Assembly: GCA_963989245.1 (NCBI GenBank)
Contig: OZ022341.1
Location: 56,623,128 to 56,687,127, forward strand
Direction of reading: 5' to 3'
Source of the DNA: Nansenia antarctica
Lineage: Eukaryota > Chordata > Actinopteri > Argentiniformes > Microstomatidae
Length of the DNA stretch: 64,000 bases
In this document: positions 49,060 through 61,035 of the stretch, piece after piece
Layout: each line of letters begins with the position of its first letter
Numbering within the stretch: position 1 is the stretch's first letter
The notes under the pieces: model-generated
Database searches by the model: none
What the model saw: the letters and a program-made list of their open reading frames with translations, nothing else
Told to the model about the DNA's origin: nothing
Program-made: the position numbers and the translations under genes

Positions 49060-49405
49060 TATTATAGTTTTTTTTCTTTCAATTGCTAACACACTAAAAT
49101 GACACATAAAGCACACTTATTGAAACTGACACTCAGAGAGCAAAACCTCAGCTCAAGTCTCCAAAACTCTAAACACATTTTCTGCTTTGCGCCCAATTTG
49201 CAATTCAACATGGCACTTTTTGCAACACACTGCACATGGTTCTCTACACAAGACACAGGCATCTGACATAAAGTCACTTGTTTGAATGCAGTGCTTGATT
49301 TTGCAGGATAGATGAGGTGTTTTGCATTTTGCGTGTGTGGTTTTGTGAATTGTGTTAAGTGTTTTGAGAAAATGTGCCCTGTTTTAGCAATTGAAAAACA
49401 CCAAA
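49060..49405. mobile_element. MITE with inverted ends
   Basis: TTTCAATTGCTAACAC at the left (49078) and GTTTTAGCAATTGAAAAACA at the right (to 49402) are inverse. About 340 bp, non-coding, AT-rich. The ends recall, but do not match, the mariner-like element at 35.3 kb. Confidence 0.6.
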
Positions 49406-50284
49406 CTGTACCAAAGCATCTATGTTTTCCATGACAGAGGCTTTGTTAGTTTTATTAGTAAGATAAGGTTCTGCAATAGTTGTCCTTGTTGTCAGAAGGT
49501 CTTATGTTAAATGGACTGACATATATAGCGGCTTATTCCAAAGCACTTTACAACGGCCTCTCATTCTCCCTTTCACACACACATTCACACACCAATGGTG
49601 GCAAGCTACCATGCAAGGCACCTGCCTGCTCATTGGGAGCAATTTGGGGTTCAGTGCAGGGTTTCCGTTAGAAAAATTTGCCGTCGGACATCGTGTCCGG
49701 GAAGAATTCGATTTACCGGACAAACGTGATATATTCCGGTCATCATATTAAAATATAATTTAAAAAATCAAAAAAAATCTAAAAAAAATCCCCCAAATCT
49801 AATATAGCTGTTTGTCGCGGTGATTACTGTTGTGTAGCGGCCTATATATGCCATTTAATGTCTATTTCTCATCCGATACGATTAGATGCGAGCTATATAA
49901 TATATAATAATATAACATGATTTGACGCATGCGCGCTATGCCATGCGTCAAATCCAGCGCTGAACGGGTCCAGCGCTGAACGGGCGCCTCACTGGGAACT
50001 GAACAGACAGCATCGATCAATGAACGGACTCCACATTACGTTAACTGAAGTTTGTTAAATTGTTTGGGATTAATGTGAGTTTTCTATTTTCTCTTTCCAG
50101 TTTTACCCTTTTTAAAAAATCAATAAAACAACGTCATTTCTATAAGTCTCGCTGGTTGGGAAGGCATTTCGTTTAGCTCGGGAGTATGACAATGGGAAGA
50201 ACATAACTGTTTATTGAGAAACAATTGATAGGCAGTCTGGGATACGTATATAAAGAAATACCACAATGTCTAGATGTATAACAT

Positions 50285-50434
50285 TTTATTGAACAGTAAC
50301 AGTGCAAGCATGTAGGCTACGGGGAACAGGGATTTTGGTCAGTAGGTCCTTTGTACAGAGGGCTGTTCTCTCCGACAACGCGTTTCCAGGTACCATGGAA
50401 GTCATAGGTCATCACATGGATGTAGTCCAGCACA
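50285..50434 (-). pseudogene. Captured GH18 chitinase exon, copy 2
   Basis: Same exon, acceptor, stop (50317-50319) and AATAAA as in copy 1, at a constant offset of 16,897 bp, with no difference seen in the coding part. Confidence 0.85.
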
Positions 50435-51052
50435 CTGACAGAGAGACAGACAGACAGACAGACACAGAGACAGACAGACAGACAGACAGTCAGACAGACA
50501 GACAGACAGACAGACAGTCAGCTTACTTCTACCCTTTTGAGTGGAATTACTCCTTTAATTAGCTGTTAGCCATCTCAAAGCCCCCTGAGCTGCTCGTCAA
50601 CACTGAGAATAGACCACATTATAGAAACCAAAACACCGTTTTATAAATCCACAGGGAATAACCGAGAGTGTAAGGAAAGGCACACCCAGCGCTGTCAGTG
50701 GTGGGGAGACTTGAAGTGGCTTTGCTTGATTTCCAGCACAGATTCAAGGATTGAAACACTGATGAAAATAGGGAGTAATAGTGATGGGATTATTTTAGAT
50801 TATATTAGATTAGATTAGATTAGATTAGGTGAGATTCAACTTTATTGTCATTGCAGAGTACAAGTACCAGACAACAAAATGCAGTTTAGCATCTAACCAG
50901 AAGTGCAAGTAGTGATATAAAAACAAACACTTAACTTTCGGGGAAACTGCTAAAATAAAATAAATTTAAAAAGAAAGCGACTATTAGCACCGCCGAATGA
51001 CAACAAACGTATGAGTAATGAGTTAAACAATGTCACTTTTATAGTATGTTGT

Positions 51053-51799
51053 TGTTTAACTTGCCGTTCGGTCGCCATGGCTCTGGTGTGTGTAGCAGCT
51101 TCAGCTAGCTGGCTGGAAACTTCTAGGGGTGCGTTCGTAAACACGCTCTGAGAGCGCCGGAGCGCACGCTGGCTTCGATGTCACAGAGCGACCGAGTCGT
51201 TCGATTGGACGAGAGGCGTTCCGCGAGTGCTGATCGGATTTCCAGAGCGTGTTTACGAACGCACCCAGCCAGCTTTAGCGAATTGTATTCAAAGGGAATG
51301 TTGTTTAACTTGCCGTTCGGTCGCCATGGCTCTGGTGTGTGTAGCAGCTTCAGCTAGCTGGCTGGAAACTTCTAGGGGTGCGTTCGTAAACACGCTCTGA
51401 GAGCGCCGGAGCGCACGCTGGCTTCGATGTCACAGAGCGACCGAGTCGTTCGATTGGACGAGAGGCGTTCCGCGAGTGCTGATCGGATTTCCAGAGCGTG
51501 TTTACGAACGCACCCAGCCAGCTTTAGCGAATTGTATTCAAAGGGAATGTTGTTTAACTTGCCGTTCGGTCGCCATGGCTCTGGTGTGTGTAGCAGCTTC
51601 AGCTAGCTGGCTGGAAACTTCTAGGGGTGCGTTCGTAAACACGCTCTGAGAGCGCCGGAGCGCACGCTGGCTTCGATGTCACAGAGCGACCGAGTCGTTC
51701 GATTGGACGAGAGGCGTTCCGCGAGTGCTGATCGGATTTCCAGAGCGTGTTTACGAACGCACCCAGCCAGCTTTAGCGAATTGTATTCAAAGGGAATTA
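51053..51799. repeat. Tandem 249-bp units, three copies
   Basis: Units start at 51053, 51302 and 51551. Each contains the same small inverted-repeat element as in copy 1 (GGGTGCGTTCGTAAACACGC ends). Confidence 0.93.
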
Positions 51800-52079
51800 T
51801 TTTCACCGGACAATAATATCCGGCGACTTTTCAATTTGTCGGACTTCAACAAATTTTACCGGACAAAGACCGGTAATTGCCGGTTAACGGAAACCCAGGT
51901 TCAGTGTCTTGCCAAAGGAAACCTTGACACATGGTCAGCCGGGGAACGAACCGCCGAACTTGAGATCATTAGACCCCGGCTCTACCTCCTGAGCCACAGC
52001 CGCCCCTTCTGCAATCTATTATGTCAACAATTTCCCCCTTACATGTTGATGAATGAGTCTTGTTGACCCACCCGTGTAA

Positions 52080-52260
52080 CCAGTTCTATTAATCAATCAA
52101 CCACTCGAATGTATTTGTATAGCACTTTTTAGATAGACAAAGGTCACAAAGTTCTATGCAACAAGAACAATACTAAACATTACAAACAATAAATACAATA
52201 CAAACAATTGGATCTAAAACCATAGACCACTCAAACGAAAGCAAAGCAAAGGACCAGTAT
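52080..52260. repeat. SINE/LINE 3'-end-like fragment
   Basis: GTATTTGTATAGCACTTTTT and GGTCACAAAGTTCTATGCAA are typical of fish retroelement 3' ends. A 31-bp tandem duplication (GGAACTGGAGTTTTGAGGGG) follows at 52295-52348. Confidence 0.5.
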
Positions 52261-52958
52261 GTAGGGTGGTGTCGACCCGTATACTTAGATTTCAGGAACT
52301 GGAGTTTTGAGGGGCTGGAGTTCGGGAACTGGAGTTTTGAGGGGCTCAGAGCACAGATAAGCAGAAAGAGGACAACGCAAGACTAGAGGCTGTTGACAAT
52401 TCTGATATATTTAACAGTAGAAGAGAATCAGCTTAAAGCAGGTGTCATATTATTGGGCACATAATATCACAATGGCATTGAGGACATATCAAAGTAATGA
52501 ACTGTAGAGAAACGGCCGTGTTTAGACATGTCAGAACATTCCATAATGTTGACAGAGTTTAAGCGGTTTAGATAGTTTTGCATGTTGATGTTATGATTGT
52601 TCCGGGAGGTCCTGAGGCCTAGGCTCACTCCTGACTCTCGGTACAGTTGGGTCTTTGCATAAGTCAGTTGAAAGTTGCTGGAGGCTGTTTGTATAACCTA
52701 ATCCTAATGTTGTGTTAGCTCTACGATCAATGTTCTACAGCGCATTCTCTGGAGCTTACCCATCAGTTACTGACATTGCACCTCGTGCAAATAGAACATT
52801 TAAGCATTGTCCATCCAAGTTATGTCTCATAAGCAACCATCTAGGATTTACAGTGCAGTATTTTTAACATGTGGCTGTTGATGTGGAAGAAATATGCAAG
52901 TAGGGTGAAAAGTGTGTGTTTCTCTATGCAGAGATGGGAGCATACAGTATAATTTAAC
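52261..52958. other. Intergenic, nothing else recognised
   Basis: Unique sequence apart from the small tandem duplication near 52300. Confidence 0.4.
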
Positions 52959-52966
52959 TCCCTCCC

Positions 52967-53017
<51 letters not shown>

Positions 53018-53033
53018 CTCTCTCTTTCTCTCA
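52959..53033. repeat. (TC)n microsatellite
   Basis: Pyrimidine run of CTCCCTC and TC units. The Arg/Glu-rich and Ser/Leu-rich frames across it are artefacts. Confidence 0.92.
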
Positions 53034-55914
53034 TATTGCATATTTAACATGGTATGACAAAGGAAAGCCAGCTAAGCCTGAAGAGACTCAGCTGTACTAG
53101 AAATGAGAACTGTCAAGACTACGAATGCCATGGGTGTTGCAACCATCACCATTCTTGCAATTCCAGAAACAAAATTGAAATGGGAAAGATTCCCTTGTGC
53201 AATTGAACGCATTCATCTTCAGCACTGGAGCTGGAAAATGCAACCTGTCCTATTCAAACAATGACATCATTAGTAGATTTTGATCTAATCTTTGGAAGAA
53301 GCAAATTACAGTACAGCACGAGATCTGAAAGTTCACTGATACTAAAATATTCCAGGAAACAGATCAGCACATCCTTCAGTCCTAGCATTGTCTGTTTTCT
53401 TTATCTGTCAGTATAGAGAGTACAGTTGACTCTACTTTAGTGATGTAGAGTATTTGCATTGCAAACATTCTACCTGTTTGAACACTCACTTCCCCTTTGG
53501 GGCAGATCTCTAGATGTTAACAAGCTTGTGTGTCTAACTGAAAACTTTGGGAGACTGTTTCCGCTTTTCTACAGAATTCCCCCCCCAACCAGCCTCAAAT
53601 GAGTAGGGCTCGTTAAATCATACTTTGGCTGAGTGAGTGGTGAGGGGAGACACAGTACTCAAGAGCATTCAGAGTGACCTCTTTAAGTGGCTGAATCACT
53701 GCCATCATGTTTACTGACATCTGTCACCTCATCAGCACTGCTCTTTCTCTGAGGGGAGAGGAGATGACCAGCAAGGAATGTACTGGGAAAGCCTAGGAGT
53801 GGGTATCAGTTGTATCACTGACCCCGAATGACGCTTTGCTCAGACCTTTCACCTGAAAGGAGAGTCATCAATGATAATTTGCCACCATCCCTAATTTGTC
53901 AGATATCTGTCTGTAATGAATGCAGTTATCATTTCCTAAATTTGAACACTCAATTATAAAATTGTGTGTGTGTATATCCACCACAAATATTAAACTATTG
54001 ACTGTTCCTTTTGCAGAACCATAACGTATTGAGTGACCAGAAAGGGAAGTGTATAGAGGAGACTGTGGTTGTTACTGAGCTGTTGAAAGCTGTCAACAAA
54101 CCCTCACAATATAAGTAGTCAATAGCAAATGTCAGACCAAAAGCAAACGTTGATGCTGGGGATGAAATGTGCACATTCAGTTTGTATGACAGAAACAAGT
54201 TAGATAGCTTGCTAGCCTATAACAAACAGACTTGATGGGCAACATGCTTAAAATGTTCAGATAAAGATATACACGTTGCAATATACTTCATGCGTTCAAA
54301 TGTATTTGAACAGACCTTCAATCAACATACATTGAAACACCGCTAAAGCATCATGCAGAAGCGTCATCGACCCCCTTTGCTCCCGTTTCATCCAACGGTG
54401 TCTCCAAAGTAGTGCGTAATGCGTAAAGCACAAAACGAAGGAACTTCCGCAATTTGTCAACAAGGGATGCCCTCAGTAGTATGGTACCGTAGATCCTTAG
54501 ATTTTGGCGTCTCATTACATAACCAATTTCTCCTCTGGCCGCATTTCGCCGCGTCATATCTGAATTATTGAAAATGATTGACCAACGTTCTACATCTTAA
54601 ACTTACTGCCGTTTTTCTTTTTCGCGCTTTCAATGTCCCAACGTTTTGCATTCCAATTAAACTTCTCTACTCTGAGGGGCTTTCTAACGGTGCGAGGACG
54701 CTCTCGGCTCCCTCCTCTCAACTTTGACTTCACTTTTGTCAGTCAGATAACCATGGAAACATGACGATTCCCTGCGCCAGGAGATGCGGAAACTAATTGT
54801 CTGCTTTGAAAATAGAACTTAAAAAATACACTTGATGACTCCAAATCCATGTTTTCGATGTATCGATATAGGCCTACAATAAAATCAAAGCAATCAAAGA
54901 GGAAATAAGACAATAGACCATGTTGCCTACAGCATCTTTACATTTCCAGAGCAAAGCTTTTCAAACCCCTTACTCCAAGTATGTATTCAGTCGCTAAGGC
55001 TATTGCATTTTATATAGCTTTGATTTAAGCCTGTCGCCCCTCCCTCTCGTTTCGTTTGGTAGGCATACCGGGTCACTTAAATATTATTCGTTCAGTCAAT
55101 TTATTACGTATACACTGAACATTGAGGGCAACATTGCACTGTAATTGCTCATGGCTGCAACGCCATTTCATGAATAATAAGTTGTTATAGGCAATATTTA
55201 CAGTATGACATCTTGTATAGGCAACTATAACATACATGCAATGAACAATGCCATTTGAGAGTAGGCTATGTCTCTTTCTGCTATAGTTATACTGTATGCA
55301 TAAATGCCGCATATGGATCCAGTTGTGATTGAAAGCAGTGTCACCACAGTGGTAGTGGGGCTGAAATGTGTTTATATACGTAGGTTGTTTAAATCAATTA
55401 TCATTATATTGACAAAGATTACATTTTGGACTGCTTTATTGTTATTTCAACATCAATGAGAACAGTTGTATTGGAGATATTCGAGAGGAAATATATATAT
55501 AAATATATGTACAAAATATATTTTTGCTACATGTGAGTGTCAATAGAATGTTGTAGGCTACAGCTACAGGGAACGTTCTGACAGTGGAGGCAGCTGGAGC
55601 TCACCGTTCCAAAAAGCCAACCGCCAATGTCAGACTACTGAAAATTACAATTATTCTCTATCAAATTACTTGATTGAAATTAAATTGTTGCAAATGATAA
55701 TGTCGTCCTCAAACAAACATCATCATAATGAGTCAATAATTAGGTATCATTTCGTTGCGAGTGGTTAAATCCAACCTCTGCGCGCACCACAGTCCAAAGT
55801 TGATCCAAAACTATCCACTTGGGTCGAGTATTTTTATTCTGTGATTTGAAAGGAAATTTTGTTGCCGCTACAAATAGATTTTTTCTGATTAGTTACAATC
55901 TGCTAAAATCCATT
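53034..55914. other. Upstream flank of marcks, non-coding
   Basis: About 2.9 kb almost free of mobile elements. An ACCATGGAAAC RFX-like motif lies near 54751. The relative lack of repeats next to marcks could mean regulatory constraint, but only comparison with other fish could show it. Confidence 0.45.
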
Positions 55915-56301
55915 GTTCGCTCGTATTTTAAGCCTTGCCCATTTTTTGTGTGAGGATTCTGATTGGCTGAATCTGAGTGCGGATGCCGTCATCGCTCGGA
56001 ATGCCCATTCATCTGTGCACTTGGGCGTTGGACTCCGCATCTTATTAGCAACAAGGGAAATTTCTCCATTTTCCACCCTGTCTACAGCGACACAGCCACA
56101 AATCTGGGATTTTTTATTACTTCTCTCCACTTGGCAGGTTTTTCTGCGATTTTCCAATTTTGTTCACAGCAACTGGACTTTGATTACTTTTACAGTGAAC
56201 TTTTCACAGAGGGACATAAGTAAATAACTTGCCTTTAAGAAAGAGGCTTGTGTCTTTGTTCGTTTTTTGGATCGGTTCAGTTTCTTTGTTGGGGCGAAAG
56301 C
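55915..56301 (+). promoter_or_regulatory. marcks: marcks proximal promoter and 5' UTR (approximate)
   Basis: The region directly upstream of the marcks ATG has an inverted CCAAT box (GATTGGCTGA near 55959) and an AT-rich TATA-like stretch (GTATTTTAAG near 55922). A long pyrimidine-rich leader reaching the ATG follows. The transcription start cannot be fixed from sequence. The region up to 56301 is not interrupted by any recognisable repeat, which fits a real promoter and leader. Seen: the motifs and the absence of repeats. Inferred: promoter function. Confidence 0.45.
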
Positions 56302-58318
56302 ATGGGAGCGCAATTCTCCAAGACAGCTGCAAAAGGCGAAACCGTGGCTGAAAAGCCAGGGGAGGCTGCTGCTTCACCAACCAAAACCAATGGACAGGTA
56401 AATGCTGTTTATATATCCATACGTTCATGAATAGAAATGCATATATTTGTTGGTTTGCGCGAAGGTGCTATCCGTGCGTAATTGTGGGTACTTATGGAGA
56501 CGCACACCAAACTGATAGGGCACACAATCGTGGATTATATTGCTTCTAGAGACATTTTAAAAAGAACACAAACTAGTGCGCAACACTTTATTGTTCATTT
56601 AAGAGGCAATTTCTTTCATTGTTTCTTTATCAAAAGGGTGCAAACAGATTTCCATAAATATTTTTGACACCGTTGCTATAGATTTACCAGTAGTTTTCAT
56701 TGATTCATTTGTAATCTTTGAGGATGCCACACAGTGTCACTGGGGCTGAACCCTTTGTTTGAAGCCGCGGTTTGCGAGACAGTGCGAATGAGTCGGGTAT
56801 CACATTGTAGGATCCAAATGTAGCCATGTGTGGTTGAATAGCAACTGGATCCATTAACTTGTAATCATGTTTGAATCAAAATCGTAATTGAAAGCGCTCA
56901 CATTGGACAACTTGAGGCTATCAGTAAGTGAATGTACGAGATGCACGACGCCAACAATGGCTTGCCACGGTCTAGCTACCGCCACCACGCCTTTTGTTAC
57001 AGATACCCAAGTAGAGCAGGATGGTAGGATACTATCACACTACCACATTCGAATAATGCGCCCATTTGGTAGATGCATGATATGTGTATATGGCACTTAT
57101 TAAGCAGATTTTAATAAAGATGGTGGTTAAAGGGTTCCGCGGGTTTTGGGGTATCCATCTGAACGTCGCTCTGCGTGATCTGGAGTATTAATGAGCATCT
57201 GCTGTTTTAATGAGCAGCTGCTTTGCTTTGGCGCTTCAGTGGTAGAGCGACTGTGACGGAGACGTATCGCCCCCTAGCGACGTTGCCTTTCTCTCGTTAC
57301 CAGAGGCGACTCATTCTCGCCTATGATAATGGAGGAATTATTGGTTAAATTCAGCCCCTCTAAAAACGTATAAAATATTCGAATGGCAATTAAGCAAGTA
57401 AAGCAATTTGCCGGTGCATGTAAACCAATGCATTATTGGACAGGCTTAAAAATTCGAGATGGATGACTGCTTTTGTCCCTGTTAGTTTTGTGGTGTCTAC
57501 TGCCCCTTGCGTCGATGGGTGGCAATGGTTCATATCACACCTTACATTTGCTTGCTTTTATTTATATTGTGTTAATAGACTCCCAATTCTTATTTTATTT
57601 TTAGGAAAATGGCCATGTGAAAGTGAATGGAGATGCCTCTCCTGCAGCTGCTGAGGCTGGCAAAGAGGAAGTGCAGGCCAATGGCAGTGCCACTGCTGAG
57701 GATAGCCCAAAAGAAGAGGCTGAAAAGGCAGAGGCTGCACCCGCAGAGGAGGCGGCGACTGTAGAGGGGGAGAAGGAGAATGCAGAAGCTGCATCTCCTG
57801 CCGTCGAGGGTGAGGCCGCAGCAAAGCCAGAGGAGGGTGCCACACCTTCAACCAGCACCGAGACCCCCAAAAAGAAGAAGAAGCGTTTCTCCTTCAAGAA
57901 GTCTTTCAAGCTCAGCGGTTTCTCGTTCAAGAAGACCAAAAAGGAGACAGGCGACGGTGCAGAGAACGACGAGGCGGCTGCATCCACCGAAGAGGCTAAG
58001 GCTGAGGCAGCTGAAGCTCCAGAGGCTGCTGCCGGCGAGGCCGCCGCGCCTGCTGAGGGAGAGGCCGCACCTGCTGCTGCTGGGGAGGAGGCTAAAGAAG
58101 CAGCGAGCCCAACAGAGGCCAAGCCAGAGGCAGCGGCAGCAGAGAAACCAGCTGAGGAGGCAAAGGCATCCCCAGCAGCAGAGGAGAAACCAGCTGAGCC
58201 TGCTGCAGAGGCCAAGCCCGCCGAGGAGGCACCCAAAACGGAGGAGACTGCACCTGCAACACAGGAAGCCGCATCCAGTCCAGAGGCCCCCGCTGCCGCA
58301 GAGGCTGCTGCTGAGTAA
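56302..58318 (+). CDS. marcks: MARCKS (myristoylated alanine-rich C-kinase substrate), two coding exons, complete
   Basis: MARCKS is a plasma-membrane protein that binds actin, calmodulin and PIP2 and leaves the membrane when PKC phosphorylates it. Coding exon 1 is 56302-56397 (32 codons, ending CAG|GTAAAT). Coding exon 2 is 57605-58318 (acceptor TTTTTAG, stop TAA at 58316). The product is about 269 aa. It starts MGAQFSK, so Gly2 can be myristoylated. The conserved MH2 segment ENGHVKVNGDASPA begins exactly at the splice junction, as in the family. The basic effector domain lies at residues about 121-142 (KKKKKRFSFKKSFKLSG...), with candidate PKC serines at about 128, 132, 136 and 139. The rest is Ala/Glu/Pro-rich and disordered. 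The Arg before FSF and the Ser in KKSFKL match MARCKS; MARCKSL1 has KKFSFKKPFKL. It is shorter than human MARCKS (332 aa), mainly in the low-complexity tracts. The start is the only ATG giving the MG myristoylation signal. It converges with hdac2 downstream. Paralog name (marcksa or marcksb) not resolved. Confidence 0.96.
56398..57604 (+). other. marcks: marcks intron 1
   Basis: A phase-0 intron of 1207 bp between the two coding exons, with donor CAG|GTAAAT and acceptor TTATTTTTAG. Human MARCKS also has one intron at this place, directly before the MH2 segment. I see no repeat or second gene inside it. A short tRNA A-box-like string near 57232-57250 has no matching B box and was not called. 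Confidence 0.9.
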
Positions 58319-59530
58319 GGCCGAAATCGCAAAAAGGGCAAAATGGAAGAAATAAAAAAAAGGAGAAAAAAGATAATCAAAGAACATTTCCCTGTTTGTA
58401 TGTTGGAGTGGTGCCAGTTCCTGGCTTCGGAGAACTTGTCGACAACCAGGGATATTTTAAAGCTTTTTTTTTTTTTTTTCTCCCTTCCCCCTCCACAAAA
58501 CCCATCTCGGTCCATTGTTACTACCATTCCAACTGGGCAGAGAGGTGGGTGGCTTAGATACATAATACAGAAAAAAATACATCCACACTCTGCCATATAT
58601 TTTTTGCATCAGTATTAAATGTTTTTTTTTTTGTTGTTGCATTTTTATACAAAATGTAAACTTGTCAAAATGTATGGACATGCCCATGGTATGAAGAAGG
58701 TGGGGTTAAAGTTGAGATGTAAATGAAGGGGGCTTTGGGGTGGGCAGGGGCAAGGAATTGGAGGTGGCACCTTTGTGCCTGGGGAATTGTGCCACAGACT
58801 ATTATGTAAAGAGTAGTCTTAAAAACACGACCAACATCTATGTACCACGAGGGTACCAATGCGATTTACAACACTAAGTCATATTTACAATGAGATGACA
58901 AAATATACAATTCCCAGAGCTAGTTTTAGGAAGTCATTTTAAAAAATCATAGGAGCTTTTCACTTCTCATTAGCTGTACCAGTCAGTGATTCAGTAGAAA
59001 TACAAGTTGTATAGGCTTTATTGTTTATTGCTGGTTTTATGACCTTAATAAAGTGTAAGTATGTATAGGCGGGGTGTTTTTAACTGTGATTATTGTACAA
59101 ATGAAATCTTGATCTCAAGAAGCACATGAAGTTTGCAGCTCTTTTTCCACCCGCTCATTTTTGTAAGATAACAAAAAACAAAAGTCATCCTGGAAGACCT
59201 TTTAAGCAATTTTGAACTCAACCAAGCTGTGATAAGTGGAATGGTTACTGTTTATATACTGTGGTATGTTTTGATTACAGCAGACAATGCTTTTTTTCAG
59301 TGGTCTTTGACAAATTAAGGAATCTCTCTATCAGATGCAATGTTTGTGTAGCATCTTGCCTCTTTCTTTTCTTTTGTAAATACTGGAGAAGCTTTGACCA
59401 ATTTGACTTAGAGATGGAATGTAACTTTGCTTACAAAAATTGCTATTAAACTCCTCTGCTTAAGGTGTTCTAATTTTCTGTGAGCACACTAAAAGCAAAA
59501 ATAAATGTGAATAAAATTTGAGCAGTATCT
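58319..59530 (+). other. marcks: marcks 3' UTR
   Basis: About 1.2 kb of U-rich sequence after the marcks stop codon, with long poly-T tracts at 58462-58480 and 58622-58632. There are three candidate poly(A) signals: AATAAA at 59047-59052, 59500-59505 and 59510-59515. The last pair is followed by a GT-rich stretch, and I take about 59530 as the main end. An early signal would give a shorter alternative mRNA. No repeats intrude, although the surrounding DNA is full of them. Confidence 0.75.
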
Positions 59531-60624
59531 GTCTTCATTTAAGCAAGGAGAAATGGTCTACTTTCTACAACCCATCACTTGTCCTTACACAACAGATTGA
59601 AGCACCTTACCTAATGCACCATCACTAGCAATGTCTAACGTAGTACCTGACCTTTTGACCCCATTGTGTCACTACCGTCGTATATACGTCTATGGTCAGA
59701 CTTCGCTTCAAGAGGACTTCACACATCACTACAAAAATCAAACAAGCTGTAGAACAACAAACCAAACAGCTTGTGTATGCATAACAGTAATCACTTTGTG
59801 GAATGATTAGCCCCCTCGTTTACTTTTCTTGCAAAGTATGACTTACTATAGTAGTACTTACATGAAGAACAGTTGGACCCACTAGTGTAGTAGTACATTG
59901 ACCACATACATTGTTTATCATACTACTGCGAGGTAGATGACTCAGCGTAACCACACGTGATTCTATTCATGCCACTGATTATTACAATTATGCAGCAACA
60001 TAATGGAGTACACGACACAACCTGAAGTGCAGGCGACATGGGCTAAATTCTGGAATGCACATTATTTTGATGCGGCTTGCTGGCAGGCAAGTATAGCCTT
60101 CACTGGGCTCATGGTGAATATCTGCGATAACAACACGCTACATTCTTAATGTGGAAGTTTTCATTTTGCAGTGCAACACACAATTGTTTCAAAACGAAAG
60201 CCCTTATATTCACTAGATGTACTTACTTACTTTCCGTGCACTGTCGCATGTAGCAGTGTGCTGTATCCCCTTGTGCCAATGTTGGTATCGTGCTACGAGC
60301 AGTGCACTTGTAAGCGGTCTTCGCAAAGCCTAGCCGTAATGCTGTCTCCTAGGAGTGATGACCACAGAATACCCGATAAACAAGTGGCTATGCTATGCCT
60401 ACTATCTTCTATGGATCGAGCTAATGTGTACAAGCGTGTTACGAGTTGCGTCTGAACTGAACAGCGAAAGAATTAGAGATGGTCATTACGCCATCTTGTG
60501 GCTGCATTCTTATACCACAATAATATACAATATTTTCATGATCTGTACATACGCACTTACAAAAGGCAATAATACTATGTAATAACATTACATTACATAT
60601 GCAGACAAGTATTATTATCACATC
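59531..60624. other. Intergenic spacer between convergent marcks and hdac2
   Basis: About 1.1 kb of unique, AT-rich sequence between the inferred 3' ends of the two convergent genes. No coding frame, recognisable repeat or RNA gene seen. Confidence 0.6.
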
Positions 60625-61035
60625 AAACATTAGTATAAAACGTTTTTAATTGGCAAAATATCAAATTTGTTAACAATTCTGAAATCATCATAGGCAAATC
60701 TAAGAGAACAATCACACAATCCTCTCTAATAACATGTAATTGGAGGTTGATATTCCATTCAGAAGATAAAGCACATTGCAATATAAATGCGATAAAATTG
60801 TATCCAAGGAGAGAACAGCAAATTCAGATTTCTTAAGAATCCAATACATTTCCTTCTACAGTACACAATGAAAATAAACAAAATCTTCACATCGACTTAA
60901 AACTATGACATTGAGATCAATAATACATATAATGCTTCTGGTGTGGAGTCTGACATGAGGGGAAAGAATCAGCATCCTCAGAGCTGTCCATGGAGAGCGA
61001 TGTATTGTGGCAAGAATCAGGCACTGCTAGTCTGC
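60625..61035 (-). other. hdac2: hdac2 3' UTR and candidate poly(A) signal
   Basis: Downstream of the hdac2 stop on the minus strand the sequence is AT-rich and free of repeats. A candidate poly(A) signal ATTAAA lies at 60645-60650 on the minus strand, giving a 3' UTR of about 400 nt. This leaves about 1.1 kb between the ends of marcks and hdac2. The exact end is inferred. Confidence 0.45.

Larger units (their letters stand above)
49657..51898. mobile_element. Non-autonomous hAT element carrying a chitinase exon, copy 2
   Basis: Same ends as copy 1 and a perfect 8-bp target duplication GTTCAGTG at 49649-49656 and 51899-51906. It is 2242 bp, 253 bp longer than copy 1, mainly because it has three 249-bp units instead of two (starts 51053, 51302, 51551). 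Otherwise the copies differ at few positions by eye. No transposase. Confidence 0.93.
49500..52010 (-). mobile_element. tRNA-derived SINE split by a hAT element
   Basis: The SINE tail and body (AAATGGACTGACATATATAG at 49510, through 49656) continue at 51899-52006. There the minus-strand A box TGGCTCAGGAGGTAGAGCC and B box GCGGTTCGTTCCCCGG are found. The intervening 2242 bp is the hAT copy at 49657-51898. Same family as the SINE at 6902-7155. Confidence 0.85.

Noticed and set aside
32760..51898. Segmental duplication as the explanation for the two 2-kb copies
   Set aside because: Similarity stops exactly at hAT ends, and each copy has its own 8-bp target duplication.
57225..57300. tRNA-like A box in the marcks intron
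   Set aside because: TTCAGTGGTAGAGCG resembles an A box, but no B box follows at tRNA distance and no cloverleaf can be drawn.
57601..58596. 331-codon alanine/serine-rich frame antisense to marcks exon 2
   Set aside because: Mirror of the GC-rich, Ala/Glu-rich marcks coding sequence; no domain and no independent support.
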